A stretch of 57,242 nucleotides of DNA from contig NZ_JAAFZA010000042.1 in the NCBI RefSeq assembly GCF_015356865.1, positions 1 to 57,242 on the forward strand. The letters run 5' to 3'. This DNA comes from Catenulispora pinisilvae. GTDB lineage: Bacteria > Actinomycetota > Actinomycetes > Streptomycetales > Catenulisporaceae. The translations under genes and the position numbers were made by a program. Under the pieces are notes generated by a model. That model was given only the letters and a program-made list of their open reading frames with translations, did no database searches and was not told the DNA's origin. Shown piece by piece: positions 41,822-50,975 of the stretch. Position 1 is the first letter of the stretch. Each line of letters opens with the position of its first letter.

Positions 41822-42666
41822 GAGTTTGCCTTCGGGGTCACGCCGGCGGTGCGGTACAGGTCGGTGCGCCGGTCTTGCAGATACGTGTTCAGATCGCGGG
41901 AGGCGGCCAGGTCCGCCGGGTCCACGTCGGCCAGCAGCAGTTCCTCGTGGTCCGCGCCGACCACCAGCTCCCGGCCGTCCGGCGCCACCACCCGGGTCTC
42001 GCCGGCGTAGACGAAGTCGCGCTCCACCCCGACCCGGTTCACGTAGGCCACGAACAGCTGCGATTCGATCGCCCGGGCCGGCACGATCTGCCGCGGCACG
42101 TACTCGTACGGCCGCATCAAGGCGGTCGGCACCAGCAGCAGCTGGGTCCCGGCGTCGGTGTGTGCGCGCACCGCCTCCGGGAACTCGACGTCGTAGCAGA
42201 TCAGGAAGCCGACCCGGACGCCGTCCAGGTCCGCCTGCACCACCAGCTCCGAACCCGGCGCGAACGCCTCGCGGTCCACGTCGCCGAACAGGTGCGTCTT
42301 GCGGTAGTTGGCCTTCGGGACGCCGTCGCCGCCGATCAGCTGCACGGCGTTGTAGACGACGCCGTCGCCGTCCCGCTCGGGGTAGCCGTACAGAATGGCG
42401 ATCCCATGCTTGGCGGCGGTCGCGGACACCTCCTGCTGGGACGGCCCGAACCGTTCCTCGGCCAGCCCGGCGATCACCTCGGCGCCCAGGTGGTAGCCGG
42501 TGAGGTACATCTCGGGCGTGATCAGCAGCCGCGCGCCGGCGGCCGAGGCCTGGGCCGCGGCGTCGGCCAGCGCGGCCAGGTTGGCGCGGCGGTCGGCGAC
42601 CGGGTCGGGAGCGCCGTCGGGGTGATCGGTCGCCGGGGCTTGGAGGCAGGCCAGCCGCAGAGTCAT
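41818..42666 (-). CDS. davA: 5-aminovaleramide amidase (nitrilase superfamily)
   Basis: The 282-residue protein has the carbon-nitrogen hydrolase triad. Glu is in LLITPEMYLTGYHLG, Lys in NYRKTHLFGDVDREAF and Cys in VGFLICYDVEFPEAVR. GIAILYGYPERDGDG and YNAVQLI match the DavA type of small amidase. It would hydrolyse 5-aminovaleramide to 5-aminovalerate and ammonia, the second step of lysine breakdown started by the overlapping monooxygenase gene. It is first in the pair, so the amidase is translated before the oxygenase. Confidence 0.87.
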   Translation of the reverse strand: MTLRLACLQAPATDHPDGAPDPVADRRANLAALADAAAQASAAGARLLITPEMYLTGYHLGAEVIAGLAEERFGPSQQEVSATAAKHGIAILYGYPERDGDGVVYNAVQLIGGDGVPKANYRKTHLFGDVDREAFAPGSELVVQADLDGVRVGFLICYDVEFPEAVRAHTDAGTQLLLVPTALMRPYEYVPRQIVPARAIESQLFVAYVNRVGVERDFVYAGETRVVAPDGRELVVGADHEELLLADVDPADLAASRDLNTYLQDRRTDLYRTAGVTPKANS

Positions 42667-42776
42667 AGGTTCAGCGTAGGTGCGGAGCGGCGGATCGCAT
42701 CTCGCCGTGGTGGCGAGGGTGGTGGAGCGGACTCGACATGTGGGTGGGGCGAGGGTGCGGCGAGGTGGGGCGGTGG

Positions 42777-42801
42777 CGGATCAGTCGCGGATCAGTCGCG
42801 G
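42777..42801. repeat. Short direct duplication at the PHP gene end
   Basis: The unit gcggatcagtc occurs twice in tandem across the stop codon, so the last codons and stop of the gene are duplicated downstream. It is a small local duplication without a visible coding effect. Confidence 0.6.
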
Positions 42802-43637
42802 ACCCAGAAATCGAACAGATCTGCGCCGGGCTTGAACCCGGCGGCGCGCGCCACCTCGGCGGCTTCCTTGAAGCCGCGCGCGACTGCCTCGGGCACGTGT
42901 GCGTCCGACGCGAAGGAGACGCCCTTGCCGCCCTCCTGCCGCCACCAGCCGACCACCCGCGGATCGAGCGGGATCCGGGTATTGAACTCCATGATCTTGT
43001 CGGCGCTCGCCAGTGTCCGCAGTACCAGCCGGATGTCGCCCTCGAAGACCGAGAGATCAAAGGGAATCCGCTCGTGAGGCCAATTCCGCACCGGATAGTC
43101 GATGTGCGTGAGCACTTCGAACCCGTCGTATTCCTCGATCAACCGCACCGCCTCGGCTAGATACCCGCGGTACTCGGCGATCGGGTCGCCCCGCTTGATG
43201 CTCGCGGTTATGTCGGCGTAATCCTCGTCGCGCGCTGATGAGGTGTGCAGCGAGGCGAGGATCCGCTGGAACCCGCCGCGGTGAAGGAGATCCGCGGTCT
43301 GGTCCGGGAACCAGTGCGCCTCGCTGAGCTCCACCCCGGACAGGATGCGCAGCGTCGGGAAGCGGTCGCGGCAGCGCTCCAGCGTCTCCAGATAGCTGGC
43401 GAGGTCTATCGCCGGAGGAGTGAGAATGCTGTGACCGTCAACCACCTCGACGTAGCGCTGCCACTGCTCCGGGTACCAGTTCTCCGGCATCAGCTCCGAG
43501 ATGCTGAAGTCCGCGTGCTCGGTGAACGCGACCGACGGCAGCCCGATCGCGACGGCGCGCTCGCAGGTCCGCTCCATCGAACCGGCGAGCGCGTCCCACG
43601 AGTACTCGCTGTGGACGTGGTTGTCGGGTGGCAGCAC
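42792..43637 (-). CDS. PHP-domain phosphoesterase (histidinol-phosphatase-like)
   Basis: The 281-residue protein carries the PHP metal ligands in order: DNHVHSEYS (HxH), FTEHADF, SGVELSEAHW, RILASLHTSS, LTHIDYP and SFASDAH. This set matches HisJ-type histidinol-phosphatases, but many PHP proteins act on other phosphates. It stands apart from his genes and sits between davA and a ureohydrolase gene on the same strand, so the substrate is uncertain. The last bases overlap a short direct repeat. Confidence 0.85.
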   Translation of the reverse strand: MLPPDNHVHSEYSWDALAGSMERTCERAVAIGLPSVAFTEHADFSISELMPENWYPEQWQRYVEVVDGHSILTPPAIDLASYLETLERCRDRFPTLRILSGVELSEAHWFPDQTADLLHRGGFQRILASLHTSSARDEDYADITASIKRGDPIAEYRGYLAEAVRLIEEYDGFEVLTHIDYPVRNWPHERIPFDLSVFEGDIRLVLRTLASADKIMEFNTRIPLDPRVVGWWRQEGGKGVSFASDAHVPEAVARGFKEAAEVARAAGFKPGADLFDFWVRD

Positions 43638-43665
43638 CGGAACTCCCCCTTTCAGGGGCGGCGCC

Positions 43666-44649
43666 TCACCGCCCCCGCATCGCCAGCAACGTCACGAGAT
43701 CGTAGGCCACGTGCGCGGCGGCGATCGAGGTGATCTCGGCGTGGTCGTAGGCCGGGGCCACCTCGACCACGTCGGCGCCGACCAGGTTCAGGTCGTCCAG
43801 GCCGCGCAGGATCTCCAGCAGTTCGCGGCTGGTCATGCCGCCGGCCTCCGGGGTGCCGGTGCCGGGGGCGTGCGCGGGGTCCAGGACGTCGATGTCGATC
43901 GAGATGTAGACCGGCCGGTCGCCGATCCGCTCGCGCAGCGCCTGCGCCGCGGCGTCCACGCCCTGGCGCATGACGTCCGCGGACGTCACGATGCCGAAGC
44001 CCATGCGCTGGTCGTCGCTGAGGTCCCGCTTGCTGTACAGCGGGCCCCGGGTGCCGACGTGCGCCACCGCCGAGGAGTCCAGGATGCGCTCCTCGAAGGC
44101 GCGGCGGAACGGGGTGCCGTGGGTGTACGGCGCGCCGAAGTACGTGTCCCAGGTGTCCAGGTGCGCGTCGAAGTGCAGCAGCGCCACCGGGCCGTGCTGC
44201 CGGGCCATGGTGCGCAGCAGGGGCAGGGCGATGGTGTGGTCGCCGCCGATCGTCACCAGCTTGGAGCCGGCCCGGACCAGCTCGTCGGAGTGCGCCTCGA
44301 TCTGCTCCAACGCCTCGTTCATCAGGAACGGGTTGATGGCGATGTCGCCGGCGTCGGCGACCTGCACCGCCTCGAAGGGCGAGAAGTCCAGGCCCGGGTT
44401 GTAGGGCCGGAGCAGCCGCGAGGCCTCACGCACCGCCGCCGGGGCGAAGCGGGCGCCGGGACGGTAGGACACGCCGGCGTCGAAGGGGGCGCCGAGGATC
44501 GCGACGTCCGCCTTCTCTCCGGCTGGGAGCTGGTCCAGACGTGGCAGCCGGGCGAATGTCGCGAAGCCCGCGTAGCGCGGGGTCTTCGAGGAGTCGATCG
44601 GGCCTATCGGGGCCGGACGTCCGGTGCTGCCCTCTTCGGTGCTCGGCAT
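43666..44649 (-). CDS. speB: Agmatinase / ureohydrolase family protein
   Basis: The protein is 327 residues from ATG 44649, which has AAGGAGG nine bases upstream; a longer frame to 44817 is repeat-derived. The manganese ligands are in [21 protein letters not shown] and [16 protein letters not shown], and [16 protein letters not shown] follows, as in agmatinases. It removes urea from agmatine to give putrescine, or acts on a related guanidino compound such as guanidinobutyrate. Its closeness to the lysine-degradation pair and PHP gene suggests a region for amino-acid and amine breakdown (inference). Confidence 0.87.
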   Translation of the reverse strand: MPSTEEGSTGRPAPIGPIDSSKTPRYAGFATFARLPRLDQLPAGEKADVAILGAPFDAGVSYRPGARFAPAAVREASRLLRPYNPGLDFSPFEAVQVADAGDIAINPFLMNEALEQIEAHSDELVRAGSKLVTIGGDHTIALPLLRTMARQHGPVALLHFDAHLDTWDTYFGAPYTHGTPFRRAFEERILDSSAVAHVGTRGPLYSKRDLSDDQRMGFGIVTSADVMRQGVDAAAQALRERIGDRPVYISIDIDVLDPAHAPGTGTPEAGGMTSRELLEILRGLDDLNLVGADVVEVAPAYDHAEITSIAAAHVAYDLVTLLAMRGR

Positions 44650-44830
44650 TGAGCCGCCTCCTTGCTGTGGAACTTGTGGTGCGGTGGTGCGGTGGAACCT
44701 GCGTGGTGCGGTGGTGCCTGCGTGCTGCGGCGGTGCGTACGTGGTGCGTGAGTGCCTGAGTGGTGCGGGTTGCGAGAGTGCCTGGTGCCCCGATGCGGCG
44801 GGTTCAACCAGCTTCAACCAGGTTCAACCA
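44650..44830. repeat. G-rich low-complexity spacer with short repeats
   Basis: The spacer between rlmB and speB is made of imperfect copies of gtggtgcggtg and gcctg-type units, and ends with three tandem 10-mers of the form ttcaaccagc at 44803-44832. No gene is seen; the last copy covers the rlmB stop codon. Confidence 0.65.
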
Positions 44831-45849
44831 CGCGACTCGGCGCGCCGCCGGCTGACCTCGTAGAGTGCGATCCCGGCCGCCACACCGGCGTTCAGCGATT
44901 CGGTCGTGGAGGCGATCGGGATCGAGACCGTGACGTCGCAGAGCTCGGACACCAGTCGCGACATGCCCTTGCCCTCGGACCCGACGACCAGGCACAGCGG
45001 CTCGGTCGCGATCTCCAGGTTGTGCAGCGGCACCGTGCCGTCGGCGGCGAGGCCGGCGATCATCACGCCCTGCTTCTTGTACGCCTCCAGCGCGCGGGTC
45101 AGGTTCCCGGCGCGGGCCACGGGCAGCCGGGCCCCGGCGCCGGCCGCGGCCTTCCACGCGCCGGCCGTCATGCCCGCCGCGCGCCGCTCCGGCACGATCA
45201 CGCCTTGCCCGCCGAAGGCCGCCACCGAGCGCATCACGGCGCCGAGGTTGCGCGGGTCGGTGACGCCGTCCAGCGCCGCGAACAGCGGGGTGTCGCCGGC
45301 GGCGAACACCTGCTCCAGGAGGTCGTCCGGGTGCGCGTACTCGTACGGCGGCATCACCAGCATCATGCCCTGGTGCAGGGTCCCGTTGGTCATCCGGTCC
45401 AGCTCGTGCCGCGGGGCCTCCAGCAGCGGGACGCCCTGCTCCATGGCCAGCTTCATGGACTCCCGGACCCGGTCGTCGCTGTCGATGTACTGCGCGACGT
45501 ACAGGGCCTTGGCCGGCACCTGCGCCCGCAGCGCCTCGACCACCGAGTTGCGGCCGGCGACCTGCTCGGCCTCGCCCTTGCCGGGGGTGCGCCGGACCGG
45601 GCGGGACGTGGCGCGCGTGCCGGCGGCCGAGCGGGTGTTCGCGGCGTTCGCAGCCGCGCCGCGCTTGGCCGCGGACTTGGCCTTGCGGGCCGCCGGGTGC
45701 CCGGTGCGCTCCTCGGCCTTCGGGGTCGGGCCGCGGCCCTCCAGGCCCTGGCGGCGCTGGCCGCCGGAGCCCTTCTGGGCGCCCTTCCTCGAGCTCGAAG
45801 CGCCCGGCTTGTTCGCTCGGCCGCCGGTGCCGCCGCCCTTGCTCGCCAT
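44824..45849 (-). CDS. rlmB: 23S rRNA (guanosine-2'-O-)-methyltransferase RlmB
   Basis: The 341-residue protein has a Lys/Arg/Gly-rich extension of about 85 residues, usual in actinobacteria, then the substrate-binding domain (GRNSVVEALRAQVP). The SPOUT domain has motif 1 GVTDPRNLGAVMRSVAAFG, motif 2 LVVGSEGKGMSRLV and motif 3 STTESLNAGVAAGIALYE. It methylates G2251 (E. coli numbering) in the peptidyl-transferase loop using SAM. It follows cysS in the same direction, the usual gene order. Motif 3 has Gly where Ser is more common after SLN-x. Confidence 0.92.
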   Translation of the reverse strand: MASKGGGTGGRANKPGASSSRKGAQKGSGGQRRQGLEGRGPTPKAEERTGHPAARKAKSAAKRGAAANAANTRSAAGTRATSRPVRRTPGKGEAEQVAGRNSVVEALRAQVPAKALYVAQYIDSDDRVRESMKLAMEQGVPLLEAPRHELDRMTNGTLHQGMMLVMPPYEYAHPDDLLEQVFAAGDTPLFAALDGVTDPRNLGAVMRSVAAFGGQGVIVPERRAAGMTAGAWKAAAGAGARLPVARAGNLTRALEAYKKQGVMIAGLAADGTVPLHNLEIATEPLCLVVGSEGKGMSRLVSELCDVTVSIPIASTTESLNAGVAAGIALYEVSRRRAESRG

Positions 45850-46010
45850 GATGTCTGTTTCCTTCGTGAAGTCCGGTGCTCAGGGAAACGCGCCCCCGCC
45901 TCACGCTACCTGGAGCGCGGCGGGGGCACGGTCGGGTGAGGCCGCCTAGGCGACCGGCCCCGCTGGTTAGTGGCCCGTTAGTGGCCTGCTAGTGGCCCGC
46001 TAGCTATCCG

Positions 46011-47420
46011 CTAGTTGACGGTCCAGCGCGGACCGCCGGGGGTGTCCTCGACGGTGACGCCGGCCCGGGCCAGCTGGTCGCGGATGGCGTCGGAGGCGGC
46101 GTAGTCCTTGCGCTCGCGCGCCGCCTGCCGCTGCTCCAGCGCCACCTTGACCAGGGTGTCGACGACCGGCCGCAGGTCGGTGCCGGAGCCGGCGGTGCCG
46201 GCCGCCCCGCTCCAGGGCTCGGCCAGCGGGTTCAGGCCCAGGACGTCCAGCATCGTCAGCACCGAGGCCAGGTGCGTCGCGACGCCTTCCTTGTCGCCCC
46301 CGGCCAGGGCGGTGTTGCCCTCGCGCACGGTGTTGTGCAGGACCGCCACCGCGCCGGGGACGCCGAAGTCGTCGTCCATCGACTCCGCGAACGCCGCCGG
46401 GACCTCGGCCGCCGCCTCGGTCGGGCCGACCGTCTCCAGGGCCCGGGTGACGAAGCCCTCGATGCGGCTGTACGCGGCGTCGGCCTCGTGCAGCGAGGTG
46501 TCGGTGTACTCGATCATCGAGCGGTAGTGCGGGGTGCCGAGGTAGTAGCGGAGCACCACCGGGCGGTACTGCTTGGCCAGTTCGGTGACCAGCACCGAGT
46601 TGCCCAGCGACTTGGACATCTTCACGTTCTTGAGGGTGACCCAGCCGTTGTGCATCCAGTAGTTGGTGAACTTGTCGCCGAACGCGTGCGACTGCGCCTG
46701 CTCGTTCTCGTGGTGCGGGAAGATCAGGTCGACGCCGCCGCCGTGGATGTCGAAGTTCGTCCCCAGGTAGCGGTGCGCCATCGCGGAGCACTCCAGGTGC
46801 CAGCCCGGACGGCCCGGACCCCACGGCGTGTCCCAGAACGGCTCGCCCGGCTTCGACGCCTTCCACAGCGTGAAGTCGTGCGGGTCCTCCTTGTGCGTCT
46901 CCGGGGCCACGTCGTCCAGCGGCTGCTCTTCGAGGTTGTTCACGTTGAAGTGGGCCAGCGCGCCGTATTCGGGCAGGGAGCGCACCCGGAAGTAGACGTC
47001 GCCGCCGGCGGCGTAGGCGTGGCCGTTGTCGATGAGCGTCCGCATCATCGCGATCATCTCGGGGATGTGGCCGGTCGCCCGCGGCTCGACCGAGGGGTCC
47101 TCGCAGCCCAGCAGCCGGTAGGCGTCCTGGAACGCGTACTCGTTGGCCTGCGCGACCCGCCAGGTCTCCACGTCCTGCTCGGCCGCCTTGCGGATGATCT
47201 TGTCGTCGATGTCGGTGACGTTCCGCACGAACGTGACGTCGTACCCGCGGTACTCGAACCAGCGCCGGACGATGTCGAAGGAGAGGTTGGAGCGGACGTG
47301 GCCGATGTGCGGCGGGGCCTGGACGGTGGCGCCACACAGGTAGATCGAGACCTTGCCTGGTGTGACGGGTACGAACTCGCGCGTGGCTCGCGCGGCGGTG
47401 TCATACAGGCGGAGTGTCAT
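46011..47420 (-). CDS. cysS: Cysteinyl-tRNA synthetase
   Basis: The protein is 469 residues from ATG 47420. The zinc Cys and HIGH signature are together in [18 protein letters not shown], and [13 protein letters not shown] follows. The middle has the Zn-binding [10 protein letters not shown] region and [15 protein letters not shown], and [12 protein letters not shown] is the second ATP motif. The C-terminal DALR and anticodon domains end in [13 protein letters not shown]. It charges tRNA-Cys in the cytoplasm. The neighbour rlmB lies downstream as in other actinobacteria, but ispF is not directly upstream. Confidence 0.96.
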   Translation of the reverse strand: MTLRLYDTAARATREFVPVTPGKVSIYLCGATVQAPPHIGHVRSNLSFDIVRRWFEYRGYDVTFVRNVTDIDDKIIRKAAEQDVETWRVAQANEYAFQDAYRLLGCEDPSVEPRATGHIPEMIAMMRTLIDNGHAYAAGGDVYFRVRSLPEYGALAHFNVNNLEEQPLDDVAPETHKEDPHDFTLWKASKPGEPFWDTPWGPGRPGWHLECSAMAHRYLGTNFDIHGGGVDLIFPHHENEQAQSHAFGDKFTNYWMHNGWVTLKNVKMSKSLGNSVLVTELAKQYRPVVLRYYLGTPHYRSMIEYTDTSLHEADAAYSRIEGFVTRALETVGPTEAAAEVPAAFAESMDDDFGVPGAVAVLHNTVREGNTALAGGDKEGVATHLASVLTMLDVLGLNPLAEPWSGAAGTAGSGTDLRPVVDTLVKVALEQRQAARERKDYAASDAIRDQLARAGVTVEDTPGGPRWTVN

Positions 47421-47482
47421 TCCCCAAGGATACCGGGGGTTGGCAGCCGGAATCGGCCTCTCCGGCGTTGTGCTTCCATAGG

Positions 47483-48745
47483 GTGGTGAAGCGTTCAGGT
47501 GGGGCTCCCTTGAAGTTGCTCCTGATATTGGGAGCGCTTTCCATGTTCGGGCCCTTGTCGCTCGACATGTACCTCCCGGCCCTTCCCGATCTTGCGCATT
47601 CCTTCCGCACTCCCGAGGCGAACGTCCAGCTGACGCTGACCGCCTGCATGATCGGCCTGGCCGTCGGCCAGCTGGTGGCCGGGCCGATGTCGGACGCCTG
47701 GGGACGGAAGAAGCCGCTGGCGGTCGGGCTGGTCGCCTACGCGGCCACCTCACTGTTCTGTGCTCTGGCCCCCGACGTGTACTCACTCACCGCCGCGCGG
47801 CTACTCCAGGGCCTCGCGGGCGCCGCGGGACTGGTTATCTCGCGGGCGATCGTGCGCGACCTCTACGACGGGGACGCGCTCACCAAGTTCTTCTCCACCC
47901 TGATGCTGGTGAACGGCCTCGCGCCGATCCTGGCCCCGGTGCTCGGCGGCCAGCTGACCCGGTTCATGAGCTGGCGCGGGGTGTTCGTGGTGCTGACGGT
48001 GATCGGCGCAGTGCTGCTGCTGGCCGCGACGCTCGGGCTCAAGGAGACGCTGCCCGCGTCCGCGCGCGGCGCGTCCCGCGGCGGGCTGCCGGCGACCCTG
48101 CGGACGTTCCGGGTCCTGATGCGCGACCGGCGCTTCATGGGCTACATCCTGACCGGCGGCTTCGCCTTCGCGGCGATGTTCGCCTACATCTCCGGCTCGC
48201 CGTTCGTGCTGGAGAACATCCACGGCCTGTCGAAGCAGGAGTTCAGCTTCGCCTTCGGGGCCAACGCCCTGGGCATTATGATCGCCGGCCAGGCCAGCGG
48301 CCGGCTGGTGGGCCGGGTGGCACCGGCCCGGCTGCTCGGTGTGGGACTGGTGATGTGCTTCGGCGGCAGCGCGATCCTGCTCGCGGCCACCGCGTTCTTC
48401 CACGGCGACCTGGCCGGGACCCTGGCCGGGCTGTTCCTGATGGTGTCCTCGATCGGCGTGATCTCGCCCCAGGCCACCGCGCTGGCGCTGTCCGGCTACG
48501 AACCCGCGGTGGCCGGCGCCGCCTCCGCGCTGATCGGCACCGGCCAGTTCCTGTTCGGCGCCGTCTTCGCGCCGCTGACCGGGTTGGGCAGCAAGAGCAG
48601 CGGGATGCCGATGGCGCTGGTCATCTTCGGGCTGAGCGCCGCCGCGGTGGTGATGCGGCTGGTGCTGGTGCGGACGCCGGCGGCGGTGGTGGAGGGCGGC
48701 GAGGCCGGTGGCGGCGAAGCGGTCGCGGAGCCGGCTGTGGCTTGA
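47483..48745 (+). CDS. Bcr/CflA-family multidrug MFS transporter
   Basis: The protein is 420 residues from GTG 47483; GTG 47486 or TTG 47510 are also possible, and the longer frame overlapping cysS is unlikely. Twelve membrane segments are clear. The first helix LLLILGALSMFGPLSLDMYLPALPDLA and the loop DAWGRKKPLAVGL (motif A) are typical of Bcr/CflA, and GLAGAAGLVISRAIVRDLYD follows helix 4. It exports drugs such as bicyclomycin in relatives. It is divergent from cysS and ends in a repeat-rich convergent spacer. Confidence 0.9.
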   Translation: MVKRSGGAPLKLLLILGALSMFGPLSLDMYLPALPDLAHSFRTPEANVQLTLTACMIGLAVGQLVAGPMSDAWGRKKPLAVGLVAYAATSLFCALAPDVYSLTAARLLQGLAGAAGLVISRAIVRDLYDGDALTKFFSTLMLVNGLAPILAPVLGGQLTRFMSWRGVFVVLTVIGAVLLLAATLGLKETLPASARGASRGGLPATLRTFRVLMRDRRFMGYILTGGFAFAAMFAYISGSPFVLENIHGLSKQEFSFAFGANALGIMIAGQASGRLVGRVAPARLLGVGLVMCFGGSAILLAATAFFHGDLAGTLAGLFLMVSSIGVISPQATALALSGYEPAVAGAASALIGTGQFLFGAVFAPLTGLGSKSSGMPMALVIFGLSAAAVVMRLVLVRTPAAVVEGGEAGGGEAVAEPAVA

Positions 48746-48905
48746 GCTGGTAGTGGCTTGAACTGGCAGTGGGTTGAGACGGTGGTGGCGTGAGCCGACG
48801 CTGGCGTGTGGCGGTGGTGGCGTGAACTGGCAGTGGCGTGAGATGACGATTGCTTGAGCTGGCGCTGGCGTGAGGCCGCGGTGGCGTGAGGCGGCAGTCC
48901 GCGGC
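48735..48905. repeat. Degenerate minisatellite in convergent spacer
   Basis: The ~170 bp between the exporter and the MarR-like gene consist of about ten imperfect copies of a 15-18-base unit resembling gtggcgtgaactggca. No frame is conserved across the copies. This is one of several short-repeat spacers in the window. Confidence 0.7.
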
Positions 48906-48915
48906 GTAGCGGGCG

Positions 48916-49635
48916 TCAGGCTTCGTCAGCCTCGGGCGGTACCGCCCGCCACCGTTCGGCCGAAGCCACCAGATCGCGCGAGATCTGGTCCAGGAACCGG
49001 CTCATCTCGCGGAGACGTTCCCCGGCCGGTGTGCCGGCGCCGAGCACCTCCACGCCGGAGCGGGCCGCCGCCGCCATGCTGTCGTTCAGCCGCGCGCTGG
49101 CCAGCGTCGCGCGGAACCAGACGTCGTCGTCGACGACGTAGCGGTCGCGGCGGTCCGGGCCCCGCCCGCGCTGGATCAGCTCCTGGGTTTCCAGATATCC
49201 GACCGCCTTCGAGATCGAGGCCGGACTCACCCGCAGCCGGGCCACCAGCTCCGCGGACGTCATCCCGCCCGAGTCGGCCGTGTAGAGACAGGCCAGCACG
49301 CCGGCCATCATCCGCGGCATTCCCGAACTCTCCAGGATCCCCGTCAGGCTCTCGGCGTACGCGCGCACCACTTCCGGGTCGCGGCCGAAGTCCGCTGACG
49401 GTAGCGCGCCCGGTCCGGCGGCGCGCGCCGCCTTGCTGCGGCGGGCCTTGCGGTGCGCCGCCTGGTGCGCGCCGTCCGCGCGATAGGCGAGCGGCCCGCC
49501 GTTGCGCATCACTTCTCTCGTGACGGTCGACGTCGGACGCTCCAGGCGCTTCGCGATCTCGTTGTACGACAGGTCTGCGGCCAGCCCCGCGGCGATGGCG
49601 CGGCGGTCGGAGTGGGTCAGACGGCCTCCGGGCAT
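48916..49635 (-). CDS. Regulator with IS30-type N-terminal HTH joined to a MarR/GbsR domain
   Basis: The 239-residue protein starts with GGRLTHSDRRAIAAGLAADL and YNEIAKRLERPTSTVTREVM, followed by RNGG. This HTH_38 motif is best known from IS30-type transposases. A basic linker (HRKARRSKAAR) follows. A MarR/GbsR winged helix lies at about residues 90-165 (MAGVLACLYTADSGGMTSAELVARLRVS), with a dimerisation part to the end. Two DNA-binding modules in one chain may read separate half-sites. It is divergent from the serine hydrolase gene, and twin CTCATTGCAA boxes lie between them. Confidence 0.85.
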   Translation of the reverse strand: MPGGRLTHSDRRAIAAGLAADLSYNEIAKRLERPTSTVTREVMRNGGPLAYRADGAHQAAHRKARRSKAARAAGPGALPSADFGRDPEVVRAYAESLTGILESSGMPRMMAGVLACLYTADSGGMTSAELVARLRVSPASISKAVGYLETQELIQRGRGPDRRDRYVVDDDVWFRATLASARLNDSMAAAARSGVEVLGAGTPAGERLREMSRFLDQISRDLVASAERWRAVPPEADEA

Positions 49636-49661
49636 GGATCCAGTCTGCGCTCGGACCGGAT

Positions 49662-49715
49662 CTCATTGCAACATCGATGCCGACTTCCGTGCATTCACCT
49701 TCAAACTCATTGCAA
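49662..49715. promoter_or_regulatory. Twin CTCATTGCAA boxes, candidate operator
   Basis: The 10-mer ctcattgcaa occurs at 49662-49671 and 49706-49715, 44 bp apart and on the same face of the helix. It lies just upstream of the MarR-like gene's start and faces the divergent hydrolase gene. Autoregulation by the two-module regulator is inferred. Confidence 0.5.
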
Positions 49716-49848
49716 GAATCCCGAGGCCCTAACCAGTGCCGACAGCACTTGCTTCACGAATCGGTGCTTGATGATTCTGTGAACGCAACATAGCGTTTCG
49801 ATTGTCGCAAACACGCAGCACCACCACCTCAAGCCCAAGGAGCCAGCC

Positions 49849-50913
49849 ATGTCCGCCACCTCGATCCAGGCCGTCCTCACCGCCGCTGTCGCCGACTACC
49901 CCGGCGCCGTCGCCCTGATCCGCGCCGACGGCCGCTCGGAGTTCCACGCCGCCGGTGTCGCCGACATCGTCAGCGGTCGGGAGCGCCGGCCCACCGACGA
50001 ATTCCGGGTCGGCAGCATCACGAAGACCTTCACCGCGCTGCTCGTCCTCCAACTCGCCGCCGAGCGAGAGCTCAGCCTGGACGACACCGTCGAGCGGTGG
50101 CTGCCGGGGCTGCTGCCGGAAGGGCTGCGGCCGACCGACGTCACCATCCGGCGGCTGGTCGGTCAGACCAGTGGGATCTTCCCCTATACAAGTGATCCGC
50201 AGCTGATGGAGAACTACTTCACCGCCGCCCTGCCCGATCACCTCGACGACACATATACGCCCGAACAACTCGTGGCGATAGCCACGTCACATCCCGCCGA
50301 GTTCCCGGTGGGCGAGCGATTCGGATACTCGAACACGAACTTCGTGCTCGCCGCGATGATCCTGGAGAAGGCCGGCGGCATGTCCTTCGCGGACCTCATC
50401 GAGTACCGCATCGCGCGGCCGCTGAAGTTGAAGCACACGTATTCCCCCGGCACCGATCGGTTCTATCGGGGCGAGGGGGCTCGGCTGTACAGCAAGCTGA
50501 ACTCGCCTGACCTGGACGCTCGGCTGCACGACGTCACCGAGCGGAACGCGAGCGACGGATTCGGCGCCGGATCGGTCGTCTCCACCGCCGAAGACCTGGC
50601 CGTATTGCTGTCCGCACTGCTTTCCGGCCGCTTCCTGGCGCCGAAGCAGACGGCCGAGATGTTCGCGATGACGCCGGTCCCGGACGGCGTCTGGCTCGAC
50701 GGCTACCGCTACGGCCTTGGCATATCGTCCTTCACGCTTCCGGACGGCACTGAACTGTTCGGCCACGGCGGCCTGATCTCCGGAAGCTTCACCTACCTGT
50801 TCGGCACGCGCGACGGCCGTCGGGTCGCGGTGGTGAACGTCAACGGGGACTGGGGAATGCCGCCGCTGGAGCTGTTCCCGGAGCTTCTGGCGGAGGTCTT
50901 CGCCGAAGCCTGA
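49849..50913 (+). CDS. Serine hydrolase, beta-lactamase / class C esterase-like
   Basis: The 354-residue protein has the three penicillin-recognising motifs: S-x-x-K in VGSITKTFTAL (Ser56, Lys59), Y-x-N in FGYSNTNFVLA near residue 165, and H-x-G in LFGHGGLISGSF near residue 305. No signal peptide is visible, so it may be a cytoplasmic esterase or D-aminopeptidase-like enzyme rather than a resistance lactamase. AAGGAG precedes the ATG by about seven bases. The neighbouring regulator may sense its substrate (inference). Confidence 0.9.
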   Translation: MSATSIQAVLTAAVADYPGAVALIRADGRSEFHAAGVADIVSGRERRPTDEFRVGSITKTFTALLVLQLAAERELSLDDTVERWLPGLLPEGLRPTDVTIRRLVGQTSGIFPYTSDPQLMENYFTAALPDHLDDTYTPEQLVAIATSHPAEFPVGERFGYSNTNFVLAAMILEKAGGMSFADLIEYRIARPLKLKHTYSPGTDRFYRGEGARLYSKLNSPDLDARLHDVTERNASDGFGAGSVVSTAEDLAVLLSALLSGRFLAPKQTAEMFAMTPVPDGVWLDGYRYGLGISSFTLPDGTELFGHGGLISGSFTYLFGTRDGRRVAVVNVNGDWGMPPLELFPELLAEVFAEA

Positions 50914-50975
50914 TCCGCCTCCCTCAACCGGGCGCCTCCCTCAACCGAGCGTCCCCCTCAACCGAGCGTCCCCGG

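Noticed and set aside
39086-42010. 974-codon open frame on the plus strand
   Set aside because: It is antisense to the AraC and davB genes, of low complexity, and crosses several real gene borders.
40103-42666. Indole-3-acetamide pathway (tryptophan monooxygenase plus amidase)
   Set aside because: The N-terminal and middle segments match lysine 2-monooxygenase more closely, and the amidase is of the nitrilase type like DavA rather than the amidase-signature type of IaaH.
49849-50913. Secreted antibiotic-resistance beta-lactamase
   Set aside because: The three motifs fit, but no signal peptide is present and the overall pattern is that of class C-like esterases.
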